Of a stretch of 64,000 bases of DNA, positions 14,603 through 24,147 are shown piece by piece. The position numbers and the translations under genes were made by a program. The notes beneath the pieces were generated by a model. The model saw nothing but the letters and a program-made list of their open reading frames with translations. It did no database searches and was not told the origin of the DNA. The stretch's first letter is position 1, and each line of letters opens with the position of its first letter. The stretch is taken from NCBI GenBank assembly GCA_907165065.1, contig OU015527.1, forward strand, positions 18,799,686 to 18,863,685, read 5' to 3'. Origin of the DNA: Caprimulgus europaeus. Lineage: Eukaryota; Chordata; Aves; Caprimulgiformes; Caprimulgidae.

Positions 14603-14913
14603 TTGTGAAAGGAGGTTGTAGTGAGGTGGGGGTTGGTCTCTTCTCCCCGGTAACCAGTGATAGGACAAGAGGAAATGGGCTCAAGTTACACCAGCTAAAG
14701 TTCAGGTTGGATATGAGGAAAAATGTCTTCTCTGAAAGAGTGGACAGACATTGGAACAGGCTGCCCAGGGAAGTGGTGGAGTCACCATCCCTGGAGGTGC
14801 TCAAGAAACATGTAGATGTAGCCCTCAGGGATATGGTTTAGCGGGCATGGTGGTAATGAGCTGATGGCTGCACTGGATGATCTTAGAGGTCTTTTCCAAC
14901 CTTAATGATTCTG
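14603..14913 (+). mobile_element. CR1 LINE, 3'-terminal fragment
   Basis: A short 5'-truncated CR1 copy. It has the typical run GGAGGTTGTAGTGAGGTGGG, then GATAGGACAAGAGGAAATGG, CTGCCCAGGGAAGTGGTGGA and GAGGTCTTTTCCAACCTTAA, ending near ATGATTCTGTTT. An open frame through it encodes the ORF2 tail ([18 protein letters not shown]) and is not a host gene. Confidence 0.95.
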
Positions 14914-16694
14914 TTTGGTTTTTGTTTTTAAAAACACCCTGGACAAAGCATTTAGAAATTTTCAAATAAATCTCCCGCCATGTTGACAAATTCAGCATTT
15001 AAATCCTGAGCCAATTCAAAAGCAATTCTTGGGTTCTTCATAATTTTTTTACTGTGACTCAACTGGAACTGACAGCATAGCATAGAAAAGGTAGAATATT
15101 TGCAGCTGTCTTTTAGTAAAAGAGAACATGATATATGTACATGCACATATAAACATACCAGCAGTTATACTGTTAGCCTGGACAGTTAAAGGTATTTCCT
15201 ATTTCTTAACAGAAATGCCAGTCAGTATGGACAGATCCTGCAAAAGAACTACACGGACGAATAACCAGCAGAGCAGTACAGCTTCAAATCACAATCATGA
15301 GCATTCCCTGTCATGCACATGTGAGAAAGCTACACAGCACAGCCCAATTTTCACTCACAGATGTAAACAAGTTTGCTAAAATGGAGGGGGGGGGGGGAGG
15401 TGGGTTGAAGGGAAGTGTTAAGTTCCTGATTAGAATTTCATTCTAAATGGTAAATTCCAGATTGATACAATAACAATAAAACAGATGGGGGGAGAAGGGG
15501 GAGGATTTATACACAAGGAGAGGTCATGTAATAAACTGTATTGAGTTTAAAAGATAAGTGAGACAATGCCTTTTTCTCCGGTATAAACAACGGAAAATAA
15601 TGCCAGCAGTTTGACTGCAAACAAGAACTGGGGAGGAAACGGAACTGGAAAGGAAATGCTTACAGCAACCCTTACAAACATAATGCTACATTTTAACCAG
15701 AAAAATAAATTTTCAAGCATTACACAATAATTCTTTATGAAGTGTAAATCAACTATATTCATATTCAAAAAAGCTTTTGTAAAATATAAGAAAATATACC
15801 TAATGAAGGATTGCCCCAACTACCAAACCATGACAGCTGAATTGCACTTCTCTAATATCTCTAAGATCTTGAGACCTCTGAATCACTTGGACCTTTATCA
15901 CAGAAGATGAAATTACAGTTCCATCCTAGACAGGTAAGCAGTAGGTGATATTTCTAACACAATAATTCAGTAATTACATTTTTCCCCCCTCAGTTAAAAA
16001 CTGTCTTTGGAACTTAAATCAATAAGGTATCTGATGCATATGTTCTATTTTCTTGTTGACAATGGTTCCACTGTGCATATAAATCTATCATACAGCCACA
16101 TTTGCATTTAAAGATAAATTCCCTTGTGTTTACTATGCACCTGCTCCATGTAACCCTGTCTTCTCTGCCTCCTTTGAGAAACAGACAGATGTGTCAGAAA
16201 AAGAAAAAGCACAGGCACAATACTCCTCCAAGCGCTCTTGCCAATTATCTAAGCATTATTTCCTTTAGTTTAGTTATGGTCTTATTCTAACAATAGTTGA
16301 AAATAACTACTTGCCTTTTCAAAATCCAATTATCTCTCAACTTTTTTAAACATATTTTTCACCCTGACAATGAACATAGAGATTTCAATTGTACAAAATG
16401 ACTGCATTTTCTAAGCAATACACAGTAAAGCATTGGCAAACGGGTTCCTTACAGATTTATACCTCAAAAATATTAACTTAACTTTAGTTAGCATTGTTTA
16501 ACATGGCTGCCTAAGGAAGGATGAGAATATTCTCCTTCTGGCATTTCACCTTCCATTGTAACCTGAAATAGATGTAGGTTTACTCTAATGAAACTGAAAT
16601 AAAAATGGTAATTGTACCCTCCGCTCCTCTCCTTGCTTCTATAACCATGCTCATGATTCATGGGTTGCTTCTGGTGCTTCACGCAGGTAATCAG
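14914..16694. other. non-coding DNA between two CR1 copies
   Basis: AT-rich with purine- and G-rich patches at 15380-15420 and 15485-15505. No gene was seen. Confidence 0.4.
15386..15397 (+). repeat. G12 homopolymer
   Basis: A run of twelve G residues in a purine-rich stretch. Similar but shorter G runs occur at about 22284-22293. Confidence 0.9.
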
Positions 16695-17405
16695 AGATCG
16701 ACAGGGGTGATCTACTAGAGAGCAGTGTAGGGAAAGGGATCTGGGAGTCCTGGTGGACAGCAGGATGACCATGAGCCAGCACTGTGCCCTTGTGGCCAGG
16801 AAGGCCAATGGCATCCTGGGGTGCATTAGAAGGGGTGTGGTTAGTAGGTCAAGAGAGGTTCTTCTTCCCCTCTACTCTGCCCTGGTGAGGCCACATCTGG
16901 AATATTGTGTCCGGTTCTGGGCCCCACAGTTCAAGAAGGACAGGGAACTGCTTGAGAGAGTCCAGCGAAGAGCCACAAAGATATTTAAGGGAGTGGAGCA
17001 TCTCCCTTATGAGGAAAGGCTGAGGGAGCTGGGCCTCTTTAGCTTGGAGGAGACTGAGAGGGGACCTTATTAATGTTTATAAATGTATGAAGGATGAGTG
17101 TCAGGTGGATGGAGCCAGGCTCTTCACAGTGGTGTCCAATGATAGGACAAGGGGCAATGGGTGCAAGCTGGAACACAGGAGGTTCCGCTTAAATTTGAGA
17201 AGGAACTTCTTTACTGTGAGGGTGACAGAGCACTGGAACAGGCTGCCCAGGGAGGTTGTGGAGCCTCCTTCTCTGGAGACATTCAAGACCCGCCTGGATT
17301 CCTTCCTGTGTGATCTCATCTAGGTGTTCCTGCTCCAGCCAGGGGGAATGGACCAGATGATCTTTTGAGGTCCCTTCCAATCCCTCACATGCTGTGATTC
17401 TGTGA
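16695..17405 (+). mobile_element. CR1 LINE, 3' part with ORF2 C-terminus and 3' end
   Basis: A 5'-truncated CR1 copy. The first frame (16753-17073) gives the C-terminal reverse-transcriptase region ([33 protein letters not shown]). The second frame (17087-17323) continues it ([37 protein letters not shown]). A one-base frameshift near 17070 separates them. The end GCTGTGATTCTGTGAA is the CR1-type 3' terminus. The copy is dead and fairly well preserved, so it is one of the younger repeats here. It is not a host gene. Confidence 0.95.
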
Positions 17406-19899
17406 AATAAAGCACTGCGGCACATCCCCATCAAGTCAGCCGAAACATTTAAAAACCGGGTGAGGGGAGATAACGTGCTGCATGCCACAAAGGCTGCTGG
17501 AATTACTGGTCTTTGGGCTTGTGAAGTGCAGCATCACCACCCCATGCAGACATGACACCAAACAATGAGTACCAGCATCCCTGCACCATTGCCAATGGGA
17601 CCCTTGCGCCACTGTCCCCGAAGGCTGCGTCCCCCCACACTGGGCTGCCTCTGGCTGCGCGCTCCCATCTCATGGTGGCATCTCATCCCAGCCTGGAGGC
17701 AGCGCTACTCCCACGTCTCCATTTCAGAGGACAGAGACTAGAGTGGCTGCAGCAGGGCTGTCATGCTTTTCCCTTCCTGGTTCTAATCAGGCAAGTGTCC
17801 AAGCAGGATGGAGCTGCTGTGAGTGTAGAGACAACAGGGGCCTGGGACGTCCTGGAAGAGGACTGTGCAAGAAGGAGAGCTGCACTGGTGTGGGTGCTAT
17901 CCCACCTCAAATATGTGTGGGCAGAAGACTACTTCCACCTATGGAGTTCACATAGGGACAGGTTTTGGCACCCAGCAAGACCAGGCAATTGGCAAGCAGA
18001 GGGGCAGTAAGGGGCACTTACTAGTTTCCTGAAGCTCTGCTGATACCCTGTCAAAAAATGGCTACAAAATATGTACATATTTGTGATTATTGTTCTCCAA
18101 TCAGGGGAAAAAAATAAATGGAAAGTGACCTACCACTTGTTCACAGTACTCAGGAGAGGGACTGCATCTCCATCAGTACCACTCATTCACCTTGTTCAAC
18201 TAGTCTACCTGTTACACGCAGCGCTCAACTCACAAGCTGGCCCCACAGAAATCACATCATACTTACTTACCATGTCACTGTCATTAGAGAAAAAAAAATG
18301 TTAAGAAGAGGAGCAGTTTCTACCTACCACAATTTACTATTTTCTACAGGACTTCCTTACATGAAAGACTGCTCATCTCCTTATGCCACAATGCCACTTA
18401 GAAGTATTTAGAGTAGCCCACACTGAACTACTTGCTCAAACAGTGAGTTTTTTTAACAGGCTGGTTTCTTATAGGCTCCTCAGATTTGGAGATAACTCTT
18501 CACTGGTCTCTTCTTCTGATGTCATTCTATCTTACCCATTTTTTCAACAACCTGCAAGCCACATCTGCTTTCTGCAGCACATTGCATCAATGAGAGAGAC
18601 TAGAAATCACAAAGATCCGAAAAATGACTGAACTGCTGGTGTAAGATACAAGTGGAAGAGTCAGTTTGTGTAAATCAGCCTTTGACACATGAAAACATGC
18701 AGAAATTAAATATACCACACCTTACAAAGGCAGCCTTTTCACACCAGGCAGGGGCACTACGCCTCTGTGTTAACTGAAGGAATACCTAAAGGAAAAGTTA
18801 CTACATAGTTCTGGAACTATAACTATAGTGGTGAGGCAAGTTTCCTCTTGACAACTGGACAGGTCAAACTCTATTTTTTTTATTCAGACGAAAACTCCTT
18901 CTCACTGTGTCTGAACTCCCTCTTGAGTGATCCCTCTCAAGGCCAGGTTTCCAGCTTAAGTGCAAAATCTTCAAAATACGGCTTCCGTATGGCACCAGGC
19001 ATACTCACAGGCTTAGCAGTACGAAGAGCAAAATGGCTTACCATGTTCACTGGGCAGCTCATGAGCTAGTTGTAGAGGATTTTAGGGTGGAGAAGTCCAT
19101 TTTTATGGGTGGTAGTAAGGCAACAGGTCACACTATTTATGTCTTGTTTGGAGTACATGCAGTACACGTACCTACTAAATTCAGTAAGGGCAGGACACTA
19201 TAGAAGTCTGCTACAGCAAAGGGTGTGGGTAGCACTCATGCACATCATCGAACACAATTCCTGGCTGCAGGATCAGAGATATTTGCACAAGATATGAAGT
19301 AATTTTGATTTTCCTATACTGCTATTGCATTCCTTTCTTCAGCCATTTAAATATCAAAAATGGGTCCAAGAATTAAGTGAAGTGCTTCAGAATAATTTTT
19401 TTAAAACTTTTTTTGTTACCTTTTGTGGCCGGGTCGCCAAAGTGTATGAAGAGTACAACGAGGCCATGCTTCCAAGATTTTCCATGGAACCACAGGCACT
19501 AGTAGATTTTTGGTGTGTGGGTTTGGGGGGGGGGTGGTTTGGGGGGTGGTGCTTTTTGAGAAGCAGTTGTGACTGATTAGTATCTCTCCAAGAGCTGTGG
19601 CTTTAAGCCAACCATTCAAAGTGGCATGAGGTGATAACACTGACAACAAAGACTGAGACTACTTAGGAGCTGGTTTGTATTCAGTACCGTCAGGATCTGA
19701 ACCTCGTGATCTTCATCATATAAATGGCATTTGCTCGCATAAAACCGCTCCCTGATAAGGGTATGAAAAAGGTTTGATCCCTGGTGCACGCAAAAACGCG
19801 ATCTTGGACTGACCCAAGCATAAGCCAAGGCTCAGTTTTTTCTACTAGACAACTTTGCATCTGCTTCCCCCCTGTTAGAAACGTGCAATTCCTCCTTCC
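17406..19899. other. non-coding DNA left of the CpG island
   Basis: A GC-richer segment (17430-18010) directly after the CR1 carries a 152-codon plus-strand frame (17552-18010) without recognisable domains. It could be part of an unrecognised repeat. The rest is unremarkable apart from the G-rich tract. Confidence 0.4.
19518..19549 (+). other. G-rich tract with quadruplex potential
   Basis: Four or more G runs of three or longer lie within 32 bases, including runs of ten and six, about 400 bp left of the CpG island. Confidence 0.7.
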
Positions 19900-20369
19900 T
19901 TTTCTTCCCGATGTCGGCGTGCCCCGGTGGGATCGGAGGGTGCCGAGGGCTGCCTCCCCGCCGGGGACGCCCGGCTCCCAGCAGAGCAGAGGCAGATTCG
20001 CGTCGGCTGTCAGCGGGTTTCACGGCGCTACAAGGGGTTTTGCAGCGGCACATCGCAGCGCTGACATCACGTATGTGCTCAGCCCCAGCAGTACCCCCCG
20101 CGTTCAGCCCTGATTTCATGCGGAAAGCACTTCCCCAGGGCGGGCTGGCGGGGCCGGGGCTCGCCGCCCCCCGCCTCTCCCGCCGCCCGGGCACTGCTCC
20201 CGCTCCCGCGCCCCGCCGGGGGCGGCCCGGAGGGGGGAGCCCGCAGCCGCGCCGGGCACCTCCAGCGCTACCCGCACCTCGCGTACGCCCGCGGGGGACT
20301 CCGGGCCCGGCTCCGCGCCCCTCTCCCGCCGCCCCGGGGGACAGCATTGTCGGCGGTAACAAAGCCCCG

Positions 20370-20431
20370 CCGCCCGCTCCGCTCCGCTCGCCTCACCTTA
20401 CCGCCCGCTCCGCTCCGCTCGCCTCACCTTA
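20370..20431 (-). repeat. 31-bp tandem duplication carrying a splice donor
   Basis: Two identical 31-bp units abut at 20370-20400 and 20401-20431, and a degenerate third copy follows to about 20455. On the minus strand each unit contains GTAAGGTGAGG, a strong donor with two overlapping GT sites. The donors are at 20432 (CGAGGG|GTAAGG) and 20401 (CGGGCG|GTAAGG). If the leftward first exon ends here, two alternative 5' splice sites lie 31 nt apart. Confidence 0.9.
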
Positions 20432-20756
20432 CCCCTCGCTCCGCTCCTCTCGCCGCGGCCGTTTCACAGCAGCCGCGGGGTGATGGAGACGAGGGAAGGA
20501 CCCAGGTGCCGCCTCTCGGCTGCCGCCCCCCGCCACTCCCCGCCGGTGCAGGCAGGGCTCCGGCAGCGGCCCGGCTCCCGCTGCCCCGCCTCCGCCTCTG
20601 CCCTTCCACTGGCCAGCGGCCGGGAGGCGGGAGGGGGGCGGCCCCGCCGCGCACTCGGCCCTCCGGCGGCGCGGAGCCGGGGGCGGCCCTCGCCCCCTCA
20701 GACCCCTCGCTCCCTCAGGCGGCAGCGCCTCCTCCCGCCGCCGCGCGGGGGCCTGC

Positions 20757-20764
20757 TGCGTCAC
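20757..20764. promoter_or_regulatory. CRE-like site TGCGTCAC
   Basis: This is a one-base variant of the CREB/ATF octamer inside the CpG island, 55 bases from the E-box. It is a motif match only. Confidence 0.4.
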
Positions 20765-20818
20765 AATGCCGCCGCGCCCGTGCGGCGCTCCGCGGTCTCG
20801 GGGCGTGGGGGGCTCTGC

Positions 20819-20824
20819 CACGTG
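20819..20824. promoter_or_regulatory. E-box CACGTG in CpG island
   Basis: The palindromic core lies in GCCACGTGACC, close to the extended site preferred by USF and TFE/MiT-family bHLH-ZIP factors. Its place in the densest part of the island makes it a plausible promoter element. Binding is inferred. Confidence 0.5.
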
Positions 20825-20832
20825 ACCGGCGG

Positions 20833-20860
20833 CCTGGTGGGGGGGAGGCGGGCGGTACCG
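20833..20860 (+). other. G-rich tract with quadruplex potential in CpG island
   Basis: GGTGGGGGGGAGGCGGGCGG holds several closely spaced G runs just beside the E-box. It is a plausible promoter quadruplex on the plus strand. Confidence 0.6.
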
Positions 20861-21500
20861 GCGGCTCCCACCCCCGCCCCACCCCCCCGCGCGGGGCCGT
20901 AGGAGACCGCACCACCGTGGGGCAGCCCTGCCCCGCCGGCGGCAATGGGCGCCAGGTCCCGCCCCGCGCCTCGGTGGCAGCGCCCAGGGGGGTTCTCCGC
21001 ACGTGCAGAGCGGTGCCCGCTGCCTCCGAACCTGCTGCGCCGTCGTGTCAGAGTCTCGGCGCTGGAAATACCGGAAAGTGCCGAGTTGCGCCCGCTCGCA
21101 TCTGTGCAAAGTGAAGCCCGGAGGGGCTGGGGGGTTTCCTTGGTCGGCTGTAAAACCCGGAAAGCGTCGCTGCTTCCCTCTGGTTCGGGCGGTGCAGCCG
21201 GTGGCTCTTTCCAACACCTCTCCGGTGAGCGGGTCACACCTGCCGTGGCGGGAGACCGCCGTTCCCTCCCGCAGAGCTGCAGGGGCTGCCCGCAGCGCTG
21301 GGACAGCCGAGAGCCGGCAGAAACCCGCCACCTCTCCCCAGGCGCCGCGGGTGCTGCGGGGAGAAGGGAGCCTTCCCGGCAGGTCGGCCCCGGTGGCACC
21401 CTGCCAGCCGGGTGCGCGATGGCAACGGGAAAAGAGCCGAAGAGCGAACCTCAGGCTGGTTTTCCTCTTTGCATTGTAGCCTGCTCCGTGCTGTGCTTTC

Positions 21501-23757
21501 ACAGCGTTAACGGGGGGATTTTTCCGCCTCGCTGTTCATGGCCACATTTTCCATCCTGTCTCTTAAATGTATTCCGTTATATACCTTTCCGTCTCCCCCG
21601 GCTTTTACATTTCAAACACGGAACTTCTTAGATTTCTTTTTCTCTGATGAGCAAACACTGCAAAAGCCCCAAAAATGCACGTTAGGAAATTAAAAGGAAT
21701 TTATATTAGCTGTGCCTTTTGGAAAGCCATCTCTCTCAGAACACACCGCGCACACTCCGCAGCACAGCAAGGATGCCCGCGGCAGCCTGATCTGTACGAG
21801 TGTCTCCGGTAACGGGGAAAACGGTTCCGTCCGCAGCTGCGTGGGTCTCTGTCCTTCCCGTACGGATTTCTAGGGAAAGTGTTAATCAACATATGGCTAT
21901 CGGACATAAAAGATTTTTTTTTAAAAAAAAAGGTAGAACCAACTCACTCTGCTTAATCCTGAGACACAGTCACCAGAGAGTAACAACCTTGAGAAATTAT
22001 TCACCTGAACTCAGCGACTTGATGAAAGTAAATACGTTGTCCATTATGTGTTCCGTGAGCTATCTAGGTGCTGCAGCATCACACATTTTCCAGTATTTTG
22101 CAGCTTATTTGACATACTTGCCCAAAAGAGGAGAGCCGTTATATTTCTTCTTAAACTGCATTTTTAAGATGTGTAGAAAACAAGCTTGAATATGAATTAC
22201 AGTGAACTCTAATCTTCATGTGCAAGGCCAACTACGTGGAGCAGTACTATCTTAACGACCTTAAAAATGCCTGTGCTGATGATGGGGGGGGGGGAGGAGG
22301 TTTACTTTGGAAACATCTTTTGCTTTTATGTCATTCGCTTTTATGAAAGGGCTTATTTGGACACTGCACGTTTCACACTTGTACATATATGGAGATTAAG
22401 TAACCATTTGGGGTATTTGTAATGCATTTGATTAGGTGGTTTTATACAGGAATGTTGGTCAGCTGTGTGTGATTAAGTGGTTTGAAAGGAATGCAGGTCA
22501 GCTCCAGAACACAATGTCATACAGGAGTATGGCCTGCTTGACAAACAGCATTGATGAAAAACCAAAACCAAAAAAATTGTATTTTAATTTAGGGGCTATA
22601 AATACCATCCATATGCATATACAAGCTGTAAGATAAAAGCTTGCCAAGTGCCTTTGTATGTGTTATATACGATAGTATCTCAATTAGGGCTGATAACCCT
22701 GCTTATATATCTACTTCGGAATTCATTGCTGGAAATATTCTTTGAATAAGAAGTGCTGATTAGGCTATATGGCTGTACAAAAACTAAATTATGATATACA
22801 ACTTCAGCTCTTGTAAGAATTTCAGGATTAATTTTTACTGCCAGTTACATGGCACCATCATTATTTTTTGTCTAAAATAAAATCACAGAATGCTAGCTCT
22901 CTTCTTACTGTGCACACAGATACAAAATTTTGTTGAAATAGACACAACTTCTCATTGGTAATCCTATTCCCAATGGAGTAAAATGGTTCAAAAATCTGTC
23001 GCACATTGTTTTCCTCATATGTTTATCCAGGATCATTTAATGGTTTGTTGAACCTCGTTGTTCCTACATCATGAAGCTGAGGCTGGTATTTGCATCAGAA
23101 CGGCACAGTGTATGGTTGTATGCATGTGGGAAAAGACAAATCTGTGGGCTATCAGCACTTGCCAAACTGAATTCTATGGCCTCCATTAAGGGCGCATGGC
23201 AGTCAGCAGCAATCATAGCATCCATCAGTAATCACATCCATCGATGTTCATGAATATGAGAGAAAACCTTCCATTACTTTTGAAACTCCTCTAAGACATG
23301 ACCTTGAGACAGATTTACAAGTGTGGTGCTTGGTAATACTGCTCATGAAGACACGAACCACATTTTAGTTAAGGCACAAAGCCCATGGAGGTAGGTCCCA
23401 CGGGAGCTTTCCTGTTCCTGTGCAGAACCAGCCCTGGTGCCTCTATACTTGTTCCTGGAAATGTGCAGCAATCATGCTATGGAAACGGTGGTGGACGGAG
23501 GCATCAGCGGCCTGGAAGAGATGAGTCCAGTAAGGTGCAGTATGTTGCCCATTCTTTCAGCACAACAAGGTTGGGAATCAGTGTTCTGCTGTGCAGGTAG
23601 TGATACCATTCCAAGAGAACATACCCTTCTGCTTAAACAAGGTGACATTGAAAGATAGTTGCATATCTGCTAGGCCTAGTCAAGTCTGTAGTAGATTTGA
23701 GGTGCTCAATCCTAGCAATAGGGTAGGTAAGGCACTGATGCTAGAATAGACTAGTTC
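21501..23757. other. intergenic DNA right of the CpG island
   Basis: GC content falls quickly after 21500. No gene, splice-bounded frame or clear repeat was seen. It would hold any divergent transcript from the island. Confidence 0.4.
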
Positions 23758-24147
23758 TGTGGAGACAGAAGTTTTGTAAGCAGGCTAAAGGATGAACTAA
23801 GCATGTGCGAAGGAAAAGTTCAGCTAAAGGGCACAGTCATGGAAGTTCCATGACTACCAGAGGACCCCTGAAGAGAATGAAAATGGCATCAGTACACATG
23901 CAAAACGGGCATTTAAATAATGTATTAATGAGTTCTTGGAAATGTGATGAGTATGTTAATAATTTCTTGGAAAAGAAATGAATATGCAAGTTTTTAATAG
24001 TATAAAGCTTTTGTAGAGAGATGAGTCAGTATGCACGATAGGTGGAGTGATCCCCGGTGCATTCAGCGCTGTAATAAAGAATGCCTGCTTTCTAAAATTC
24101 CAAAATGAGTCTTAGAGAGTTTCTTTTGACCATCTTTTTTGGTATCA
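23758..24147 (+). mobile_element. solitary LTR of an avian endogenous retrovirus
   Basis: The 3' half is typical of galliform ERV LTRs: GTGGAGTGATCCCCGGTGCA, GCGCTGTAATAAAGAATGCC (poly(A) signal about 24073), then a run to GGTATCA. It may start at TGTGGAGACAG, giving a TG...CA element of about 390 bp. A TATA-like TAGTATAAAG lies at about 23998. No gag, pol or env sequence flanks it, so it appears to be a solo LTR left by recombination. Short flanking direct repeats are not clear, so the 5' edge is uncertain. It may once have acted as promoter or terminator in plus orientation. Confidence 0.75.

Larger units (their letters stand above)
19900..21500. promoter_or_regulatory. CpG island promoter, candidate SNCAIP 5' end (minus strand)
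   Basis: A very GC- and CpG-rich block of about 1.6 kb, densest at 20130-21000, in otherwise AT-rich DNA. It has many GC boxes (for example GGGCGG near 20138), an E-box CACGTG, a CRE-like TGCGTCAC and minus-strand splice donors. Such islands mark vertebrate promoters. The gene is inferred from synteny. ZNF474 is on the minus strand to the right, and in mammals SNCAIP lies downstream of ZNF474 in the same orientation. This would therefore be the SNCAIP promoter, firing leftward, with a non-coding first exon. No synphilin-1 coding sequence was seen. A divergent rightward transcript is possible (donor CCG|GTGAGC at 21225). Very long open frames here in all registers reflect the lack of AT-rich stop codons. 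Confidence 0.8.

Noticed and set aside
16753-17323. Plus-strand frames that look like a reverse-transcriptase protein
   Set aside because: They are the decayed ORF2 tail of a CR1 LINE, not a host gene.
17552-18010. 152-codon plus-strand frame after the CR1 copy
   Set aside because: It lies in a GC-richer patch with no recognisable domain, and overlapping frames of similar quality exist.
1-20000. Search for SNCAIP (synphilin-1) coding exons on the minus strand
   Set aside because: No stretch resembling its acidic N-terminus or ankyrin region was found by eye, so no coding exon is claimed.
19832-20362. 176-codon minus-strand and overlapping plus-strand frames
   Set aside because: Same compositional artefact of the CpG island.
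20429-21502. 357-codon minus-strand open frame in the CpG island
   Set aside because: Extreme GC content removes stop codons in every register. The sequence is low-complexity Arg/Pro/Gly/Ala with no domain, and frames overlap on both strands.
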